DNA of 64,000 nucleotides from NCBI GenBank assembly GCA_029560815.1, contig JAKQKF010000250.1, positions 1 to 64,000 on the forward strand. Direction: 5' to 3'. The translations under genes and the position numbers were made by a program. Numbering within the stretch: the stretch's first letter is position 1; each line of letters starts with the position of its first letter. The DNA is from a bacterium. GTDB lineage: Bacteria; KSB1; UBA2214. Shown piece by piece: positions 34,729 to 43,874 of the stretch. A model generated the notes under the pieces. It had not been told where the DNA came from and searched no databases. It saw nothing but the letters and a program-made list of their open reading frames with translations.

Positions 34729-35870
34729 GCCTTTTCCCTGCCTCGATTGGATTTCAATTTCAATACTGCGCGCGCGAGATCCGCACTGGCGGAAGCGAAC
34801 GCCGATTCCCTGGCCAGTTTGCCCATGGCCGCCCTGCGTCCGGAATCGCCGAACAGGGCGATGATTTCGGCCGCGATATCGCGATGCGCAAGCTCGCGTT
34901 CGAGAATGACCATGGCCGATCCCTTTTGCGCCAGGGCGAGGGCGTTGGCCTCCTGATGATTTCCAGCCGCAGCGGCAAATGGAATCAGGATGGCCGGCAG
35001 ACCGCACACATTGATTTCAGCCAACGTCAAAGCCCCGGCGCGACACATCACCACATCCGCCGCCCTGTAGGCCAGGGGCATTTCGGTGATGAAATCCGTC
35101 ATCCACACCTGGTTCTCACACCCGACAATGGCCTGCCGAACCAATTCCTGATTCCATTTTCCGCTGCTCCAGATCAGCTGCAGATCCGATTCCGCCAGCA
35201 AGCGGGGTAAAATTTTGACCATCAATTCATTGATCACCCTGGCACCCTGGCTGCCGCCGAAAACCAGCAGCGTGGGCTTGTCCGGATCCAGACCGAAATG
35301 ACGCCGGGCCTCGGCCGGCGAAGCCGCCACTTCCAGGTCACGAACCGGATTGCCGGTGACGGTGACATTCTTCCGCCCCTTGAAGTAGGGCAGGGCCCCG
35401 GCAAAGCCGAGATGAAGCTGATCCACTCCGCGCGCCAGCAGCCGTGTGGTGACACCGGGAAAGCTGTTCTGCTCCTGAATGAGCGTCGGATAGCCGCAGA
35501 GATGAGCCATGAAGAGCATCGGCCCGCTGACATAACCGCCGGTGCCGATGACGACATCGGGCCGGACCCTGTGCAGAATGGCGGCGCTCTGGTAAAGGCT
35601 GCCGATCAGCCGGAAAGGAAAAGCCAGATTGGTCCAGACACTGCGGCGTGCAAAACCGCGCACAGAGAGCAGATGGAGGGGAAAACCCAGCTCCGGTATG
35701 ACCCGGGCCTCAACGCCCCGGGCCGTGCCTACGAAATGGATCTCCGCCTGCGGTTCAAATTCACGCAGCTTTTCGGCGATGGCGATGGCCGGATAGAGAT
35801 GGCCGCCGGTGCCGCCGCCGGCGAAGAGATAGCGAGGCTGATGCCCCTTATTCTCCGCAGGATGACTCAT
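34725..35870 (-). CDS. murG: UDP-GlcNAc:undecaprenyl-PP-MurNAc-pentapeptide GlcNAc transferase
   Basis: A 381-residue peripheral membrane GT28 enzyme that converts lipid I to lipid II. FAGGGTGGHLYPA is the acceptor-side glycine loop. VIGTGGYVSGPML, NSFPGVTTRLLA, GGSQGARVINE and CRAGALTLAEI follow. The nucleotide-binding HQ region reads AAAGNHQEANAL, where many homologues have DHQ. It overlaps both ftsW (start) and ftsQ (end) by 4 nt, showing tight coupling in the dcw operon. Confidence 0.95.
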   Translation of the reverse strand: MSHPAENKGHQPRYLFAGGGTGGHLYPAIAIAEKLREFEPQAEIHFVGTARGVEARVIPELGFPLHLLSVRGFARRSVWTNLAFPFRLIGSLYQSAAILHRVRPDVVIGTGGYVSGPMLFMAHLCGYPTLIQEQNSFPGVTTRLLARGVDQLHLGFAGALPYFKGRKNVTVTGNPVRDLEVAASPAEARRHFGLDPDKPTLLVFGGSQGARVINELMVKILPRLLAESDLQLIWSSGKWNQELVRQAIVGCENQVWMTDFITEMPLAYRAADVVMCRAGALTLAEINVCGLPAILIPFAAAAGNHQEANALALAQKGSAMVILERELAHRDIAAEIIALFGDSGRRAAMGKLARESAFASASADLARAVLKLKSNRGREKA

Positions 35871-37108
35871 CGATAATTTCTCCGCAGGGCGACGGTTTTA
35901 CGCACACCGCCGCGGTGTACGGCTGTGCGGACAGGCGCGGGAAAGGCGCGCTCCTCGACCCGCTGCTTGTACTCGCGCCACCCCGGACTGGCCGCATAGG
36001 CGGGACTACCCTGCGCTGAGATGTTGAGCAAAAGCCCGAGTGCGCAGAGGTGCGTCACCAGCGAGGTACCGCCATAACTGAGAAAGGGCATCGGGATGCC
36101 TGTGGTCGGCAGCAGGCCAACCACCACCCCGGCGTTGATGAAAGCATAAGTGGCATAGCAGGCGGTGATCCCCCCGGCCAGATATCGTCCGGCCAGGTCC
36201 GGCGCCTGCCGCGCAATGGTCAGCCCGCGGCGAACGACCACCAGGAAGAGGAAAAGCACACCCACTGTTCCGATCAGTCCGTATTCCTCGCCGATCATGG
36301 CGAAGATAAAATCGTTGTGGGCTTCGGGCAGAAAGAGGTACTTCTGATGGCTGCCGCCGATGCCCTGGCCGATCAACCCGCCTTGCGCCAGGGTGATGAG
36401 CGACTGCTTGAGATGGGGGTGCATCTCGCCGCCCGCGCTGTGGAGGTGATCGGTGATCCTCCTGATCATGTAGGGATTAATGCTGACATAGAGCAGGGCC
36501 ATACTGAGGGTGCTCAGGCCTGCGATAACAGAATAGCTGAACCTTATCTCCGCCAGAAAGAACATGGTGAAGGCGATGAACAGCGTCAGGGCTGCAGTAC
36601 CCATATCATGCTGCAGGGCGATCGGCCCGGCGATCGCCAGTGTGAGACCGAAAAGGATGGCGTAGCGGTTCATATCATCCAGCTCTTCACGCCAGAGGTA
36701 GAGTTGACCGGCTAAAAGCAGGATCAGGGCGTAGCGGGCGAAATCCGAGGGCTGGAACATGAAGAAATAAAGATTGATCCAGCTGTAGGCCCCGTTCCGC
36801 GGCGTGATGCCGGGCACGCGCGCCAGCAGAATGGCCAGCAGAAAGAGCGAAATTCCGAAAAAGATCCACCGGTCGGCCAGCCATTTGCGATAGTCTCGTC
36901 TGGCGATGAAGAACATCAGCAGGAGGCCGATGACAGCGCGCGCCAGCTGCTTGGTAAAATAATATTCGCTGTTGCCGTACTTCATCTCCATGCGGTACGA
37001 GCTGGCGGAATAGATCGTCGCCGCTCCGACGATAATGAGCAGGAGTATGCAGGCGAGGAGCGCAAAGTCCGCGCGCGCCCAGTCCATTTTCTTTTCTGCA
37101 GGTGTCAT
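35867..37108 (-). CDS. ftsW: Septal peptidoglycan glycosyltransferase FtsW
   Basis: A 413-residue SEDS-family membrane protein with about ten helices that polymerises lipid II at the septum with FtsI. Conserved SEDS segments are visible: QPSDFARYALILLLA, LQHDMGTAAL, PEAHNDFIFAMIGEEYGLIG and LLPTTGIPMPFLSYGG. Context beside murG and ftsI argues for FtsW rather than RodA. It overlaps mraY and murG by 4 nt each (ATGA). A basic C-terminal tail of about 50 residues lies in the cytoplasm. murD, often found just before ftsW, is absent. Confidence 0.94.
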   Translation of the reverse strand: MTPAEKKMDWARADFALLACILLLIIVGAATIYSASSYRMEMKYGNSEYYFTKQLARAVIGLLLMFFIARRDYRKWLADRWIFFGISLFLLAILLARVPGITPRNGAYSWINLYFFMFQPSDFARYALILLLAGQLYLWREELDDMNRYAILFGLTLAIAGPIALQHDMGTAALTLFIAFTMFFLAEIRFSYSVIAGLSTLSMALLYVSINPYMIRRITDHLHSAGGEMHPHLKQSLITLAQGGLIGQGIGGSHQKYLFLPEAHNDFIFAMIGEEYGLIGTVGVLFLFLVVVRRGLTIARQAPDLAGRYLAGGITACYATYAFINAGVVVGLLPTTGIPMPFLSYGGTSLVTHLCALGLLLNISAQGSPAYAASPGWREYKQRVEERAFPAPVRTAVHRGGVRKTVALRRNYR

Positions 37109-38190
37109 CTGATTTTAAAAGTCGTCAAGGTTAAAAGCGCCAGAATTATGCCCACGATCCAGAACCGCACCACCACTTTGGGCTCGGCCCATCCGCTCAG
37201 TTCAAAGTGGTGATGAATGGGCGCCATGCGAAAAACGCGCTTGCCGGTACGCTTGAAATGGGTGACCTGGATGATCACCGACAGGCTCTCGATGACAAAG
37301 ATAGCGCAGATCAACAGGAGGAGGAGCTCCTTTTTGACCAGCACCGCCACCGTGCCGATCGCCCCGCCGAGGGCCAGGGCGCCGGTATCGCCCATGAAGA
37401 CCTGGGCCGGATAGGCGTTATACCAGAGAAAGCCCAGGGAGGCGCCGAAGAGAGCGGCGCAAAAAACCGCCAGCTCGCCCGCCTCCGGCAGATAGATTAT
37501 ATTGAGATAGTCGCTGAAATCAACACGGCCGGTGAAATAAGCGATCAGGCCGAAAGCGATAGCCCCGATCGCACTCAGTCCGATCAGCAGGCCGTCAAGT
37601 CCGTCGGTCAGGTTCGAGCCGTTCGACATGGCCGTAATCACAAAGGCGACCATAAAAATGTAAAAGATGCCAAATTCCAGCTCGAAATTCTTCAGGAAAG
37701 GAATGGTGGTGCTGGAACGTTCAGCTTCAACTGCGGGCAGATAATAGACGACCAGCCCGACAAAGAGCCCGATGATCACCTGGCCGACCAGCTTGTAGCG
37801 CCCGATCAGCCCCTTGGGCATCTTTTTGACAATTTTGAGATAGTCATCGAGCAGACCCAGCATGCCCAGCCACAAAGTCACGATCATCACCACCCAGATC
37901 CCGGTCTCGGCGATCTTGGCGAGCAGAAGGGTCGGGACCAGGGTGCTCACCAGAATGAGGAGACCGCCCATGCTCGGGGTGCCGCGCTTGCCGAGATGGG
38001 TCTGCGGCCCGTCCGCGCGGATCTCCTCGCCGATCTGCTTTTCGCGCAGTCTCCGGATCAGGGCGGGCCCGATGAGCAGGCTCAGCGCCAGCGCCAGCAG
38101 CGCAGCGACGGCCGCCCGGAAGCTGATGTAGCGGAAAAGGTTGAAGATGATAAAATCGTCTTTCAGTGGCGCGAGCAAATAGTAGAGCAT
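37105..38190 (-). CDS. mraY: Phospho-MurNAc-pentapeptide transferase MraY
   Basis: A 361-residue protein with ten membrane helices. It transfers phospho-MurNAc-pentapeptide to undecaprenyl phosphate, giving lipid I. KRGTPSMGGLLIL, LGLLDDYLKI, NLTDGLDGL (metal-binding Asp residues), FMGDTGALALGG and MAPIHHHFELSGW are all intact. The length is normal. It lies 12 nt after murF and overlaps ftsW. Confidence 0.96.
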   Translation of the reverse strand: MLYYLLAPLKDDFIIFNLFRYISFRAAVAALLALALSLLIGPALIRRLREKQIGEEIRADGPQTHLGKRGTPSMGGLLILVSTLVPTLLLAKIAETGIWVVMIVTLWLGMLGLLDDYLKIVKKMPKGLIGRYKLVGQVIIGLFVGLVVYYLPAVEAERSSTTIPFLKNFELEFGIFYIFMVAFVITAMSNGSNLTDGLDGLLIGLSAIGAIAFGLIAYFTGRVDFSDYLNIIYLPEAGELAVFCAALFGASLGFLWYNAYPAQVFMGDTGALALGGAIGTVAVLVKKELLLLLICAIFVIESLSVIIQVTHFKRTGKRVFRMAPIHHHFELSGWAEPKVVVRFWIVGIILALLTLTTFKIR

Positions 38191-38202
38191 GGTTTTAATC
38201 CG

Positions 38203-39606
38203 CTATTTAGAATTCGTCGCCAAATGGTGTTGAACCCCCTCCACCAGGGTCTCCATCTGCATTCCGCGTGAACCCTTGAAAAGGATGACATTGCCGGGCT
38301 GCAGACATTCAGTCAGGGCTTCAGCCAACCCCTCCTTGTCGCTGAAATGACGGGCGGGGAGCCCCAGTTCTCCGGCCCGCTCGAGTGTGGCCTGGGTTTC
38401 GCGGCCGAAGAGAAAAAGCTGATCCAGCCCGCATCCGGCGGCGAGATCGGCGAGCTTGCGGTGCTCCTGCGTGGAGTAGCCGCCGAGCTCGAGCATGTCC
38501 CCCAGCACAGCAATGCGGCGGCCGCTGCCCTGAACGGAGATATCCGCCAAAGTACGAAGCGCCGCGGAACAGCTGTTCGGGTTGGCGTTATAGGTATCGT
38601 TCATCAGCAGCATCCCGCCGTGGGAGATCATGGCCATCCGTTTGTCCACGACCGGCAGTTCAGCCACTCCCGTCAGGATCTCCTCCAGAGCAAGACCAAA
38701 CTCAAGGCCGACGGCAGCCGCCGCCAGCGCGTTATCGATGTTATGACGCCCGCTGACCGGCAGGGTCACATCCCGGCCCAGGATGCGCAGGGTGTAGCGG
38801 GCCCGGTCATCACAGCCGAGAACCTCTGCGTTGAGATCCGCCGGATGGTCGACGCCGAATGAACGGGTATGGGCCAGGGGATACCGGTGCCCGCGCAGGA
38901 TCGCGTCGTCGGCATTGAAAAAGGCGGTGCCGTCGGGGCGGCAGTGGTTAAAGATCTCGAATTTGGCCCTGGCCACTCCCGCAAGATCCTGAAAAAACTC
39001 GAGATGCGCATAGCCGATATTGGTGATCATGGCCATATCCGGCCTGACCAGAGCGCCGAGGCGGTCGAGCTCGCCAAAGTGGTTGGTGCCCAGCTCCGCA
39101 AGCAGGATCTGATGCTCATCGCGCAGCCCGAAGAGGGTGAGCGGAACGCCGATGTGGTTGTTGAATGATTTGGCGTTGCGCAGGACCCGGAATCGGCGTG
39201 AGAGCACCGAAAAAATTGCCTCCTTGGTTGTGGTCTTGCCGACGCTGCCGGTGACCGCGATCGCGGGGATCGAAAAGGTGGCGCGATAGGCAGCGGCCGC
39301 CTCCTGAAAAGAGTGGAGCGTCTCCGGCACGACGATGAGATTGGCCGCAGCGGCCTCCCCCGCATGGTTCGCATACCAGCGGGCGGAGACCATCGATATG
39401 GAGCCGCCGGCGGCCGCGCGCGGCAGAACAAAGTCGTGGCCATCAAACCGATCGCCGGCCAGGGCGACAAAAAGGTCACCGGGCTGTGCCGTGCGCGAAT
39501 CAGTGGAAACTCCGGAGAACGGACGCTGCAGCAGCGCCTCCTCTCCGAACCACTCGCCCGCGGTCCAGCGCAGAATATGAGCCGGTGTCAGGTCTGAATA
39601 AGCCAT
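38203..39606 (-). CDS. murF: UDP-MurNAc-tripeptide:D-Ala-D-Ala ligase MurF
   Basis: A 467-residue ATP-dependent Mur ligase that adds D-Ala-D-Ala. The N-terminal domain has STDSRTAQPGDLFVAL. The ATP loop is VTGSVGKTTTKEAI. LAELGTNHFGELDRL, ANDAxLRGH-like FNADDAILRGH and NDTYNANPNS are MurF-type motifs. It is the only Mur ligase in this cluster; murE, murD and murC are missing, and nothing fits in the 7-nt gap to ftsI. GAGAAG lies near the ATG. Confidence 0.94.
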   Translation of the reverse strand: MAYSDLTPAHILRWTAGEWFGEEALLQRPFSGVSTDSRTAQPGDLFVALAGDRFDGHDFVLPRAAAGGSISMVSARWYANHAGEAAAANLIVVPETLHSFQEAAAAYRATFSIPAIAVTGSVGKTTTKEAIFSVLSRRFRVLRNAKSFNNHIGVPLTLFGLRDEHQILLAELGTNHFGELDRLGALVRPDMAMITNIGYAHLEFFQDLAGVARAKFEIFNHCRPDGTAFFNADDAILRGHRYPLAHTRSFGVDHPADLNAEVLGCDDRARYTLRILGRDVTLPVSGRHNIDNALAAAAVGLEFGLALEEILTGVAELPVVDKRMAMISHGGMLLMNDTYNANPNSCSAALRTLADISVQGSGRRIAVLGDMLELGGYSTQEHRKLADLAAGCGLDQLFLFGRETQATLERAGELGLPARHFSDKEGLAEALTECLQPGNVILFKGSRGMQMETLVEGVQHHLATNSK

Positions 39607-39613
39607 GTTCTTC

Positions 39614-41767
39614 TCAAAAAATGAGCAATTTTCTCAGGTCGACGGATGATTCGCACACCAGCAGCACCTGATCGCCCGGATTGGTACGACGTCCGGCAGG
39701 CGGCTGCTGTGAGACGACCTTGCCGCTGCCATTGACAACGGCGGTGATTCCTTCCGCAGCGAGCACATTCAGGGCGTTGCGGATGGGCAGCCCGGTCACG
39801 CGCGGCACAACATGCCGCACCTGATCGGAGGGGCTCTCCTTGCAGACCAGCTTGACGGTCGCGGGTACAGAAATCACCGCGCCGGCCCGGGGCTGCTGTT
39901 CAACGATCACACCCTGGCGCCCGGTGATGGCCAGATCGATCTTGAGATCACCGGCCATTTGCACAGCCGCAGACCGTTTGAACCCGACAAAGTTCGGGAC
40001 GATCCGGCGGCCTTCCTGCACAAATTTAAGATCCAATTCCTTGCCCTCCTCCGCCTCCACATCAACCCCGCGCTGGTACATGATCTGCTGCGCTATGCGC
40101 CTGAAACAGGGCGCTGCAACATCACCACCCATATAGCTTCCCTTGGGATTGTCGATCATCACATAGATGACCACCTCGGGATTCTCCTTGGGAAAAAAGC
40201 CGCCGAAATTGGCCACATACTGGCCCTTGATATAGCCGCCGCCGCCGCTGCGCACCATACGCGCTGTCCCGGTCTTTCCGCAGACGGTCATCCCCTCAAG
40301 CTGTGCCTTTTTGGCCGTCCCTCCGCTCACCACGTCTGCCATCATCTCCTTGAGCGCATTCGCCGTCTCGGTCTTGATCACCCGGCGCACCGCCTTCGGC
40401 CGGAACCGCTCCTGCACATGCCCCTCTGCATCCTGGATCTCCTTGACCACATAGGGCGTCAGCAAAACCCCGCCGTTGGCGATCGTGCAGAACATGTTGG
40501 TCATCTGAATCGGCGTCACCGCGATTTCGTGGCCGAAGGCCATGGCGTAGGGGGTGAAACCGGACCAGTCGGCCATATCGCGCAGCTGCCCGTTGACCTC
40601 GCCGTCGAGGCCGATGCCGGTGCGGGCGCCAAAGCCGAAATCGCGCGCATACCGGTAGACGATCGCCTTGTCATGATCCTTGATCGCCTTGGCCATGCCG
40701 ATATTGGAGGACTTGACGATCACGTCATGAATGGTCAGGCTGCCGTAGTGGTGGACATCGTGGATGGTCTCGCCCATTACCTTCCATTGCCCGTTCTCGC
40801 AAAAGATCTTGTCCTGCGGCGTGTAGATGCCCTCATCGAGAAGACCGGCCATGGTGACCAGCTTGAAGGTGGAGCCGGCCTCAAACTGATCGGTGATGGC
40901 GCGCAGCCGGTAGGAAGAGGGAGCGTACTTGCCATACGCGTTCGGATTAAAGCCCGGTTCCGAGGCCATGGCCAGCACTTCGCCGGTCTTGGGATCCATG
41001 ATCACCACCACGCCGCTGTCGGCGTTGCTCTCCTGGAGGGTCCGGCGCAGCTCGCGATGGGCGATGCTCTGGATGGCGGCATCGATGGTGAGGACGACAT
41101 GCCCGCCCGGCTCAGCCTGATGAACAGGATAGTCGGGGTGGTAAAAAGAGTACTGGTTGCCAATGGCGGTCTTGTGCTTCACAGCATGGCCGGGGATACC
41201 GAAGAGCAGGGGCTCCAGCTTTTTCTCGATGCCGCTGATGCCGTGGCCGTCCGCATCCATAAAGCCGAGGATCTGGCTGCCGACATCGCCCATGGGATAC
41301 TTGCGGCCGTTCTCCTTGATGATGCTGATGCCCTTCAGCCCGAGGGACTCGACCAGCAGGCCGGTATGGCGGGACTCGCGGCGCACCAGATAACCGAACT
41401 TGCGGTCCCGGCGCAGCTTTGCCTGCAGGTTCGAGGAGGAGATACCCAGCACACGGCTCAGCTTGCGCGCGGTGGCCGCAGGATTGCTGATCCGCTGCGG
41501 ATAGACACCGATCGAAACCGAGGGCACATTGATCGCCAGCGGGCGCATGCGGCGGTCGTAGATGGTGCCCCGCACCGGGTCAAGCCTGACTTCCTGCAGA
41601 TACTGTTTCTCAGCCAGCACGGCGTATTTCTCCCGGACGATGATTTGGATGTAGATCAGCCTCAGCACGACAACGATGAAGATGGCGACGAGCACCCGGT
41701 AGTATGTATTCAGGCGCGATTGGTCCCTGCGCTGCTGAATTTTGCGGTTGGAAGAGTAGTTGATCAT
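39614..41767 (-). CDS. ftsI: Septal transpeptidase FtsI (class B PBP) with two PASTA domains
   Basis: A 717-residue bitopic protein. One membrane helix (about 22-42) is followed by a PBP dimerisation domain (RGTIYDRRMRPLA) and the transpeptidase domain. The domain has EAGSTFKLV with the acylated Ser299, KSSNIGM and CGKTGTARM. The last 130 residues form two PASTA modules (IVPNFVGFKRSAAVQMA and VPRVTGLPIRNALNVLA), which can contact muropeptide or beta-lactam ligands. PASTA-bearing FtsI is common in Bacteroidota-type lineages. It cross-links septal peptidoglycan made by FtsW. It lies 41 nt after ftsL. Confidence 0.95.
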   Translation of the reverse strand: MINYSSNRKIQQRRDQSRLNTYYRVLVAIFIVVVLRLIYIQIIVREKYAVLAEKQYLQEVRLDPVRGTIYDRRMRPLAINVPSVSIGVYPQRISNPAATARKLSRVLGISSSNLQAKLRRDRKFGYLVRRESRHTGLLVESLGLKGISIIKENGRKYPMGDVGSQILGFMDADGHGISGIEKKLEPLLFGIPGHAVKHKTAIGNQYSFYHPDYPVHQAEPGGHVVLTIDAAIQSIAHRELRRTLQESNADSGVVVIMDPKTGEVLAMASEPGFNPNAYGKYAPSSYRLRAITDQFEAGSTFKLVTMAGLLDEGIYTPQDKIFCENGQWKVMGETIHDVHHYGSLTIHDVIVKSSNIGMAKAIKDHDKAIVYRYARDFGFGARTGIGLDGEVNGQLRDMADWSGFTPYAMAFGHEIAVTPIQMTNMFCTIANGGVLLTPYVVKEIQDAEGHVQERFRPKAVRRVIKTETANALKEMMADVVSGGTAKKAQLEGMTVCGKTGTARMVRSGGGGYIKGQYVANFGGFFPKENPEVVIYVMIDNPKGSYMGGDVAAPCFRRIAQQIMYQRGVDVEAEEGKELDLKFVQEGRRIVPNFVGFKRSAAVQMAGDLKIDLAITGRQGVIVEQQPRAGAVISVPATVKLVCKESPSDQVRHVVPRVTGLPIRNALNVLAAEGITAVVNGSGKVVSQQPPAGRRTNPGDQVLLVCESSVDLRKLLIF

Positions 41768-41808
41768 CTGCCTGCAACTTTAACTTTTCGAAGGCCCGTT
41801 CCGGAAGG

Positions 41809-42165
41809 TCAGCGCTGCCAATCTTCCAGTTTATCCACCAGTTTCCCCACCATCCCCTTCTCCTTGAGGACGATGGTCGGCACCGGCACCAGCTTCAGCC
41901 GGCTCTCCGCCAGCTCACCCATTCTCTGCATTGAACGGAGCTCGTCGATCCTGACCTCCAGCAGAGCCGTCTCGCCCTGCAATACAAGAAGTTCCTGCGC
42001 GAGCTTGTCGTTGCGCCGGATTTGATGGTCGACATTGACCTTCTGCCAGACCTTCATGAAAACCAGCACAGCGATGACCGCCAGGATCGCGATCACCTGC
42101 TCGCGGATGCGCAAATAGTCACTTTTGTGCGGCCGGACCTGATATCTCTTGCTCTGCAGACGCAT
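41809..42165 (-). CDS. ftsL: FtsL-like small divisome protein
   Basis: A 118-residue bitopic protein: a basic cytoplasmic N-terminus, a membrane helix (about 24-42, VIAILAVIAVLVFMKVW), then a coiled coil (DKLAQELLVLQGETALLEVR). This topology and the position between rsmH and ftsI fit FtsL, which pairs with a DivIC/FtsB-like partner to activate FtsWI. Sequence conservation in the family is low, so the name rests on size, topology and context. GAGAAG precedes the ATG. Confidence 0.8.
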   Translation of the reverse strand: MRLQSKRYQVRPHKSDYLRIREQVIAILAVIAVLVFMKVWQKVNVDHQIRRNDKLAQELLVLQGETALLEVRIDELRSMQRMGELAESRLKLVPVPTIVLKEKGMVGKLVDKLEDWQR

Positions 42166-42176
42166 ATACTTCTCAC

Positions 42177-43103
42177 CTAAACGATTTTTTCAGCCACCCG
42201 CAGCCGCGCTGAGCGCGCGCTCGGATTGGCTGCCACTTCCGCGGCCGTGGGGACGACCAGCCTGCCGACCGGTCTAAGCCGCGGCACTGCACCGCAGACA
42301 CAGACCGGCAGCTTCGGCGGACAGATACAAGGATCAGCTCCCTCCCGGATGAACTCTTTGACAATGCGGTCTTCCAGAGAGTGAAAACTGATAACGCCAA
42401 AACGGCCGCCCGGCCGCAGCGCCGCCAGGGCTTGCGGCAGAAAAAGTTCAAGGTTCGCGAGCTCATCATTGACAAAAATGCGCAGGCTTTGAAAAACCCG
42501 CGCGCAACTCTTGATCGCATGCGCCCCCGGCACCGCTGACCGGATAATCCCGGCGAGCTGACCGGTACGGACAATCCGGCTCCGGCTGCGAGCGCGCACC
42601 ACTGCATGGGCAATGCGCCGCCAGGCGCGTTCTTCACCCAGGGTGCGAATGATCTCGCCCAGCTGCCGCTCGTCAAAGTCGTTGACGACCGTTTCCGCGC
42701 TGAGACCGCTCTGCGGATCCATCTGCATCGCAAGCGGTCCATCCGCTGAAAACATAAATCCCTTCTCCGGATCGGTGATTTGCAGGGTGGAAATACCCAA
42801 GTCGGCGAGAATGACATCTACATGACCCCAATCAGATTGCGCCAGAAGAGTCTGAAGATCGCGAAAATTTCCCCGCACTACCTGGATACGATCTGCATAA
42901 CTGGCCAGCCGCTGCCGCAGCCTCTGCAAGGCCTGAGGATCCCTGTCGATGCCTGTAACCCGTCCCGCAGACGGCATCACCTGGAGAAAAGCCTCCATGT
43001 GCCCACCGTCGCCGGCCGTCACATCATACACCAGCCGGGCCTCCGCCGCCCCGAGCAATTCCAGCACCTCATGGACCAGAACCGACTGGTGATACCCTTC
43101 CAT
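42177..43103 (-). CDS. rsmH: 16S rRNA (cytosine-1402-N4)-methyltransferase RsmH
   Basis: A 308-residue SAM-dependent enzyme (MraW) that methylates C1402 in the P site of 16S rRNA. YHQSVLVHEVLELL starts the family. The SAM loop DVTAGDGGHMEAFLQ, ILADLGISTLQI, GPLAMQMDP, RIFVNDELANLE and GVISFHSLEDRIVKEF are conserved. The start at 43103 has GGAGGGG 6 nt upstream; the open frame extends upstream only through mraZ. It is 16 nt after mraZ. Confidence 0.95.
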   Translation of the reverse strand: MEGYHQSVLVHEVLELLGAAEARLVYDVTAGDGGHMEAFLQVMPSAGRVTGIDRDPQALQRLRQRLASYADRIQVVRGNFRDLQTLLAQSDWGHVDVILADLGISTLQITDPEKGFMFSADGPLAMQMDPQSGLSAETVVNDFDERQLGEIIRTLGEERAWRRIAHAVVRARSRSRIVRTGQLAGIIRSAVPGAHAIKSCARVFQSLRIFVNDELANLELFLPQALAALRPGGRFGVISFHSLEDRIVKEFIREGADPCICPPKLPVCVCGAVPRLRPVGRLVVPTAAEVAANPSARSARLRVAEKIV

Positions 43104-43119
43104 TTCGCCCCTCCGCCGC

Positions 43120-43599
43120 TCAGCCCGGCTCAGGGGATGAAGCCTCACTCGCACTGAGCGAGATCCGGCCGAATATCTCCTGGATGGTCTCCTCACTGGC
43201 CGCTGCATCAGCCTGATAAAGCGCCGGATTCCAGATCTCAAAAACTTCACCGCAGCCGACCACCAGGACCTCGCCGTTCTCGGGCAGCTCCGCATAGGCG
43301 ACCAGATTCTCCGGGAGAACCAGACGGCGCTGCTTGTCCAGCTCGCAATCCGCTGCCGCGCCGATGATATGGCGCTTCATAATTTGCTTGGATTTCTCGT
43401 CAATATTTAATTTATTGAGGGAGGAGACCAGGGCTTTCCATTCAGTCCGGTAATAGCCGGTCAGACACTTGGCGATCCCGCGGGTGATCTTGATCCTGTC
43501 CCGCAGGTCATCTTCCTGGGTGTAGTAGAGTTTGGTCGGCAATGCCAGCCGCCGATTGGTGTCCAGGGTGATGTTGTATGAGCCTGAAAGTTCAGCCAT
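43120..43599 (-). CDS. mraZ: Transcriptional regulator MraZ
   Basis: A 159-residue protein with two AbrB-like SpoVT motifs: SYNITLDTNRRLALP and ADCELDKQRRLVLPENL. MraZ forms a dodecameric ring and represses or tunes the dcw operon by binding repeats ahead of its own gene. Here it is the first dcw gene and is preceded by a TGG repeat array with a 10-nt period. No good ribosome-binding site lies before the ATG. The C-terminal 30 residues (Ser/Glu/Pro-rich) extend beyond typical homologues of about 140-150 residues. Confidence 0.94.
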   Translation of the reverse strand: MAELSGSYNITLDTNRRLALPTKLYYTQEDDLRDRIKITRGIAKCLTGYYRTEWKALVSSLNKLNIDEKSKQIMKRHIIGAAADCELDKQRRLVLPENLVAYAELPENGEVLVVGCGEVFEIWNPALYQADAAASEETIQEIFGRISLSASEASSPEPG

Positions 43600-43634
43600 G
43601 ATTCAAAGTGACCAGAAAGTGAAAGCAGTTAACA

Positions 43635-43687
43635 CCAAATAAAACCAATTCTATCCATAATTTTCTAATTTTTTCCATTCTTCACCA
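43635..43687 (-). promoter_or_regulatory. Putative MraZ operator: TGG repeats with exact 10-nt period
   Basis: On the mraZ coding strand TGG begins at 43687, 43677, 43657, 43647 and 43637, with TAG filling the one missing slot at 43667: six 10-nt units in phase. E. coli MraZ is known to bind TGGGN repeats separated by 5 nt, which is the same period. The array starts one base after the predicted -10 box and ends 36 nt before the mraZ ATG, as an autorepression site should. Confidence 0.7.
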
Positions 43688-43688
43688 T

Positions 43689-43717
43689 AAGATAGCTTAT
43701 TAGCTATTAAAAATCAA
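43689..43717 (-). promoter_or_regulatory. Predicted dcw operon promoter
   Basis: TTGATT (43717-43712) and TATCTT (43694-43689) on the minus strand are separated by 17 bp. Transcription would start inside the first TGG repeat. The whole gap 43600-43874 otherwise holds only the operator and the terminator of the upstream gene. Confidence 0.6.
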
Positions 43718-43812
43718 GAAAAAAAAGCAGTTTTAACTTATTTTTTTATGCCTGCGGGAGCAGTGTGTCGGGCTGTTTCAACCGTAATAGAGAGCGGCAA
43801 GAACGGCGGACA

Positions 43813-43858
43813 GGCAAAAAAAAAGAGCGCTCATGACGAGCAGCTCTTTTTTTTTGCC
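43813..43858 (-). terminator. Terminator of the tad operon
   Basis: GGCAAAAAAAAAGAGC pairs with GCTCTTTTTTTTTGCC around a 14-nt loop. The A/T tracts form the outer stem. It lies 16 nt after the stop of the last tad-operon gene and before the dcw promoter. Confidence 0.88.
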
Positions 43859-43874
43859 CTCCTGTTGCGGGGGA

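Noticed and set aside
39812..42025. Plus-strand open frame of about 737 codons opposite ftsI and ftsL
   Set aside because: It lies fully antisense to genes with intact catalytic motifs. Its translation is His/Asp/Gly-rich without a fold, as expected for the complement of high-GC coding sequence.
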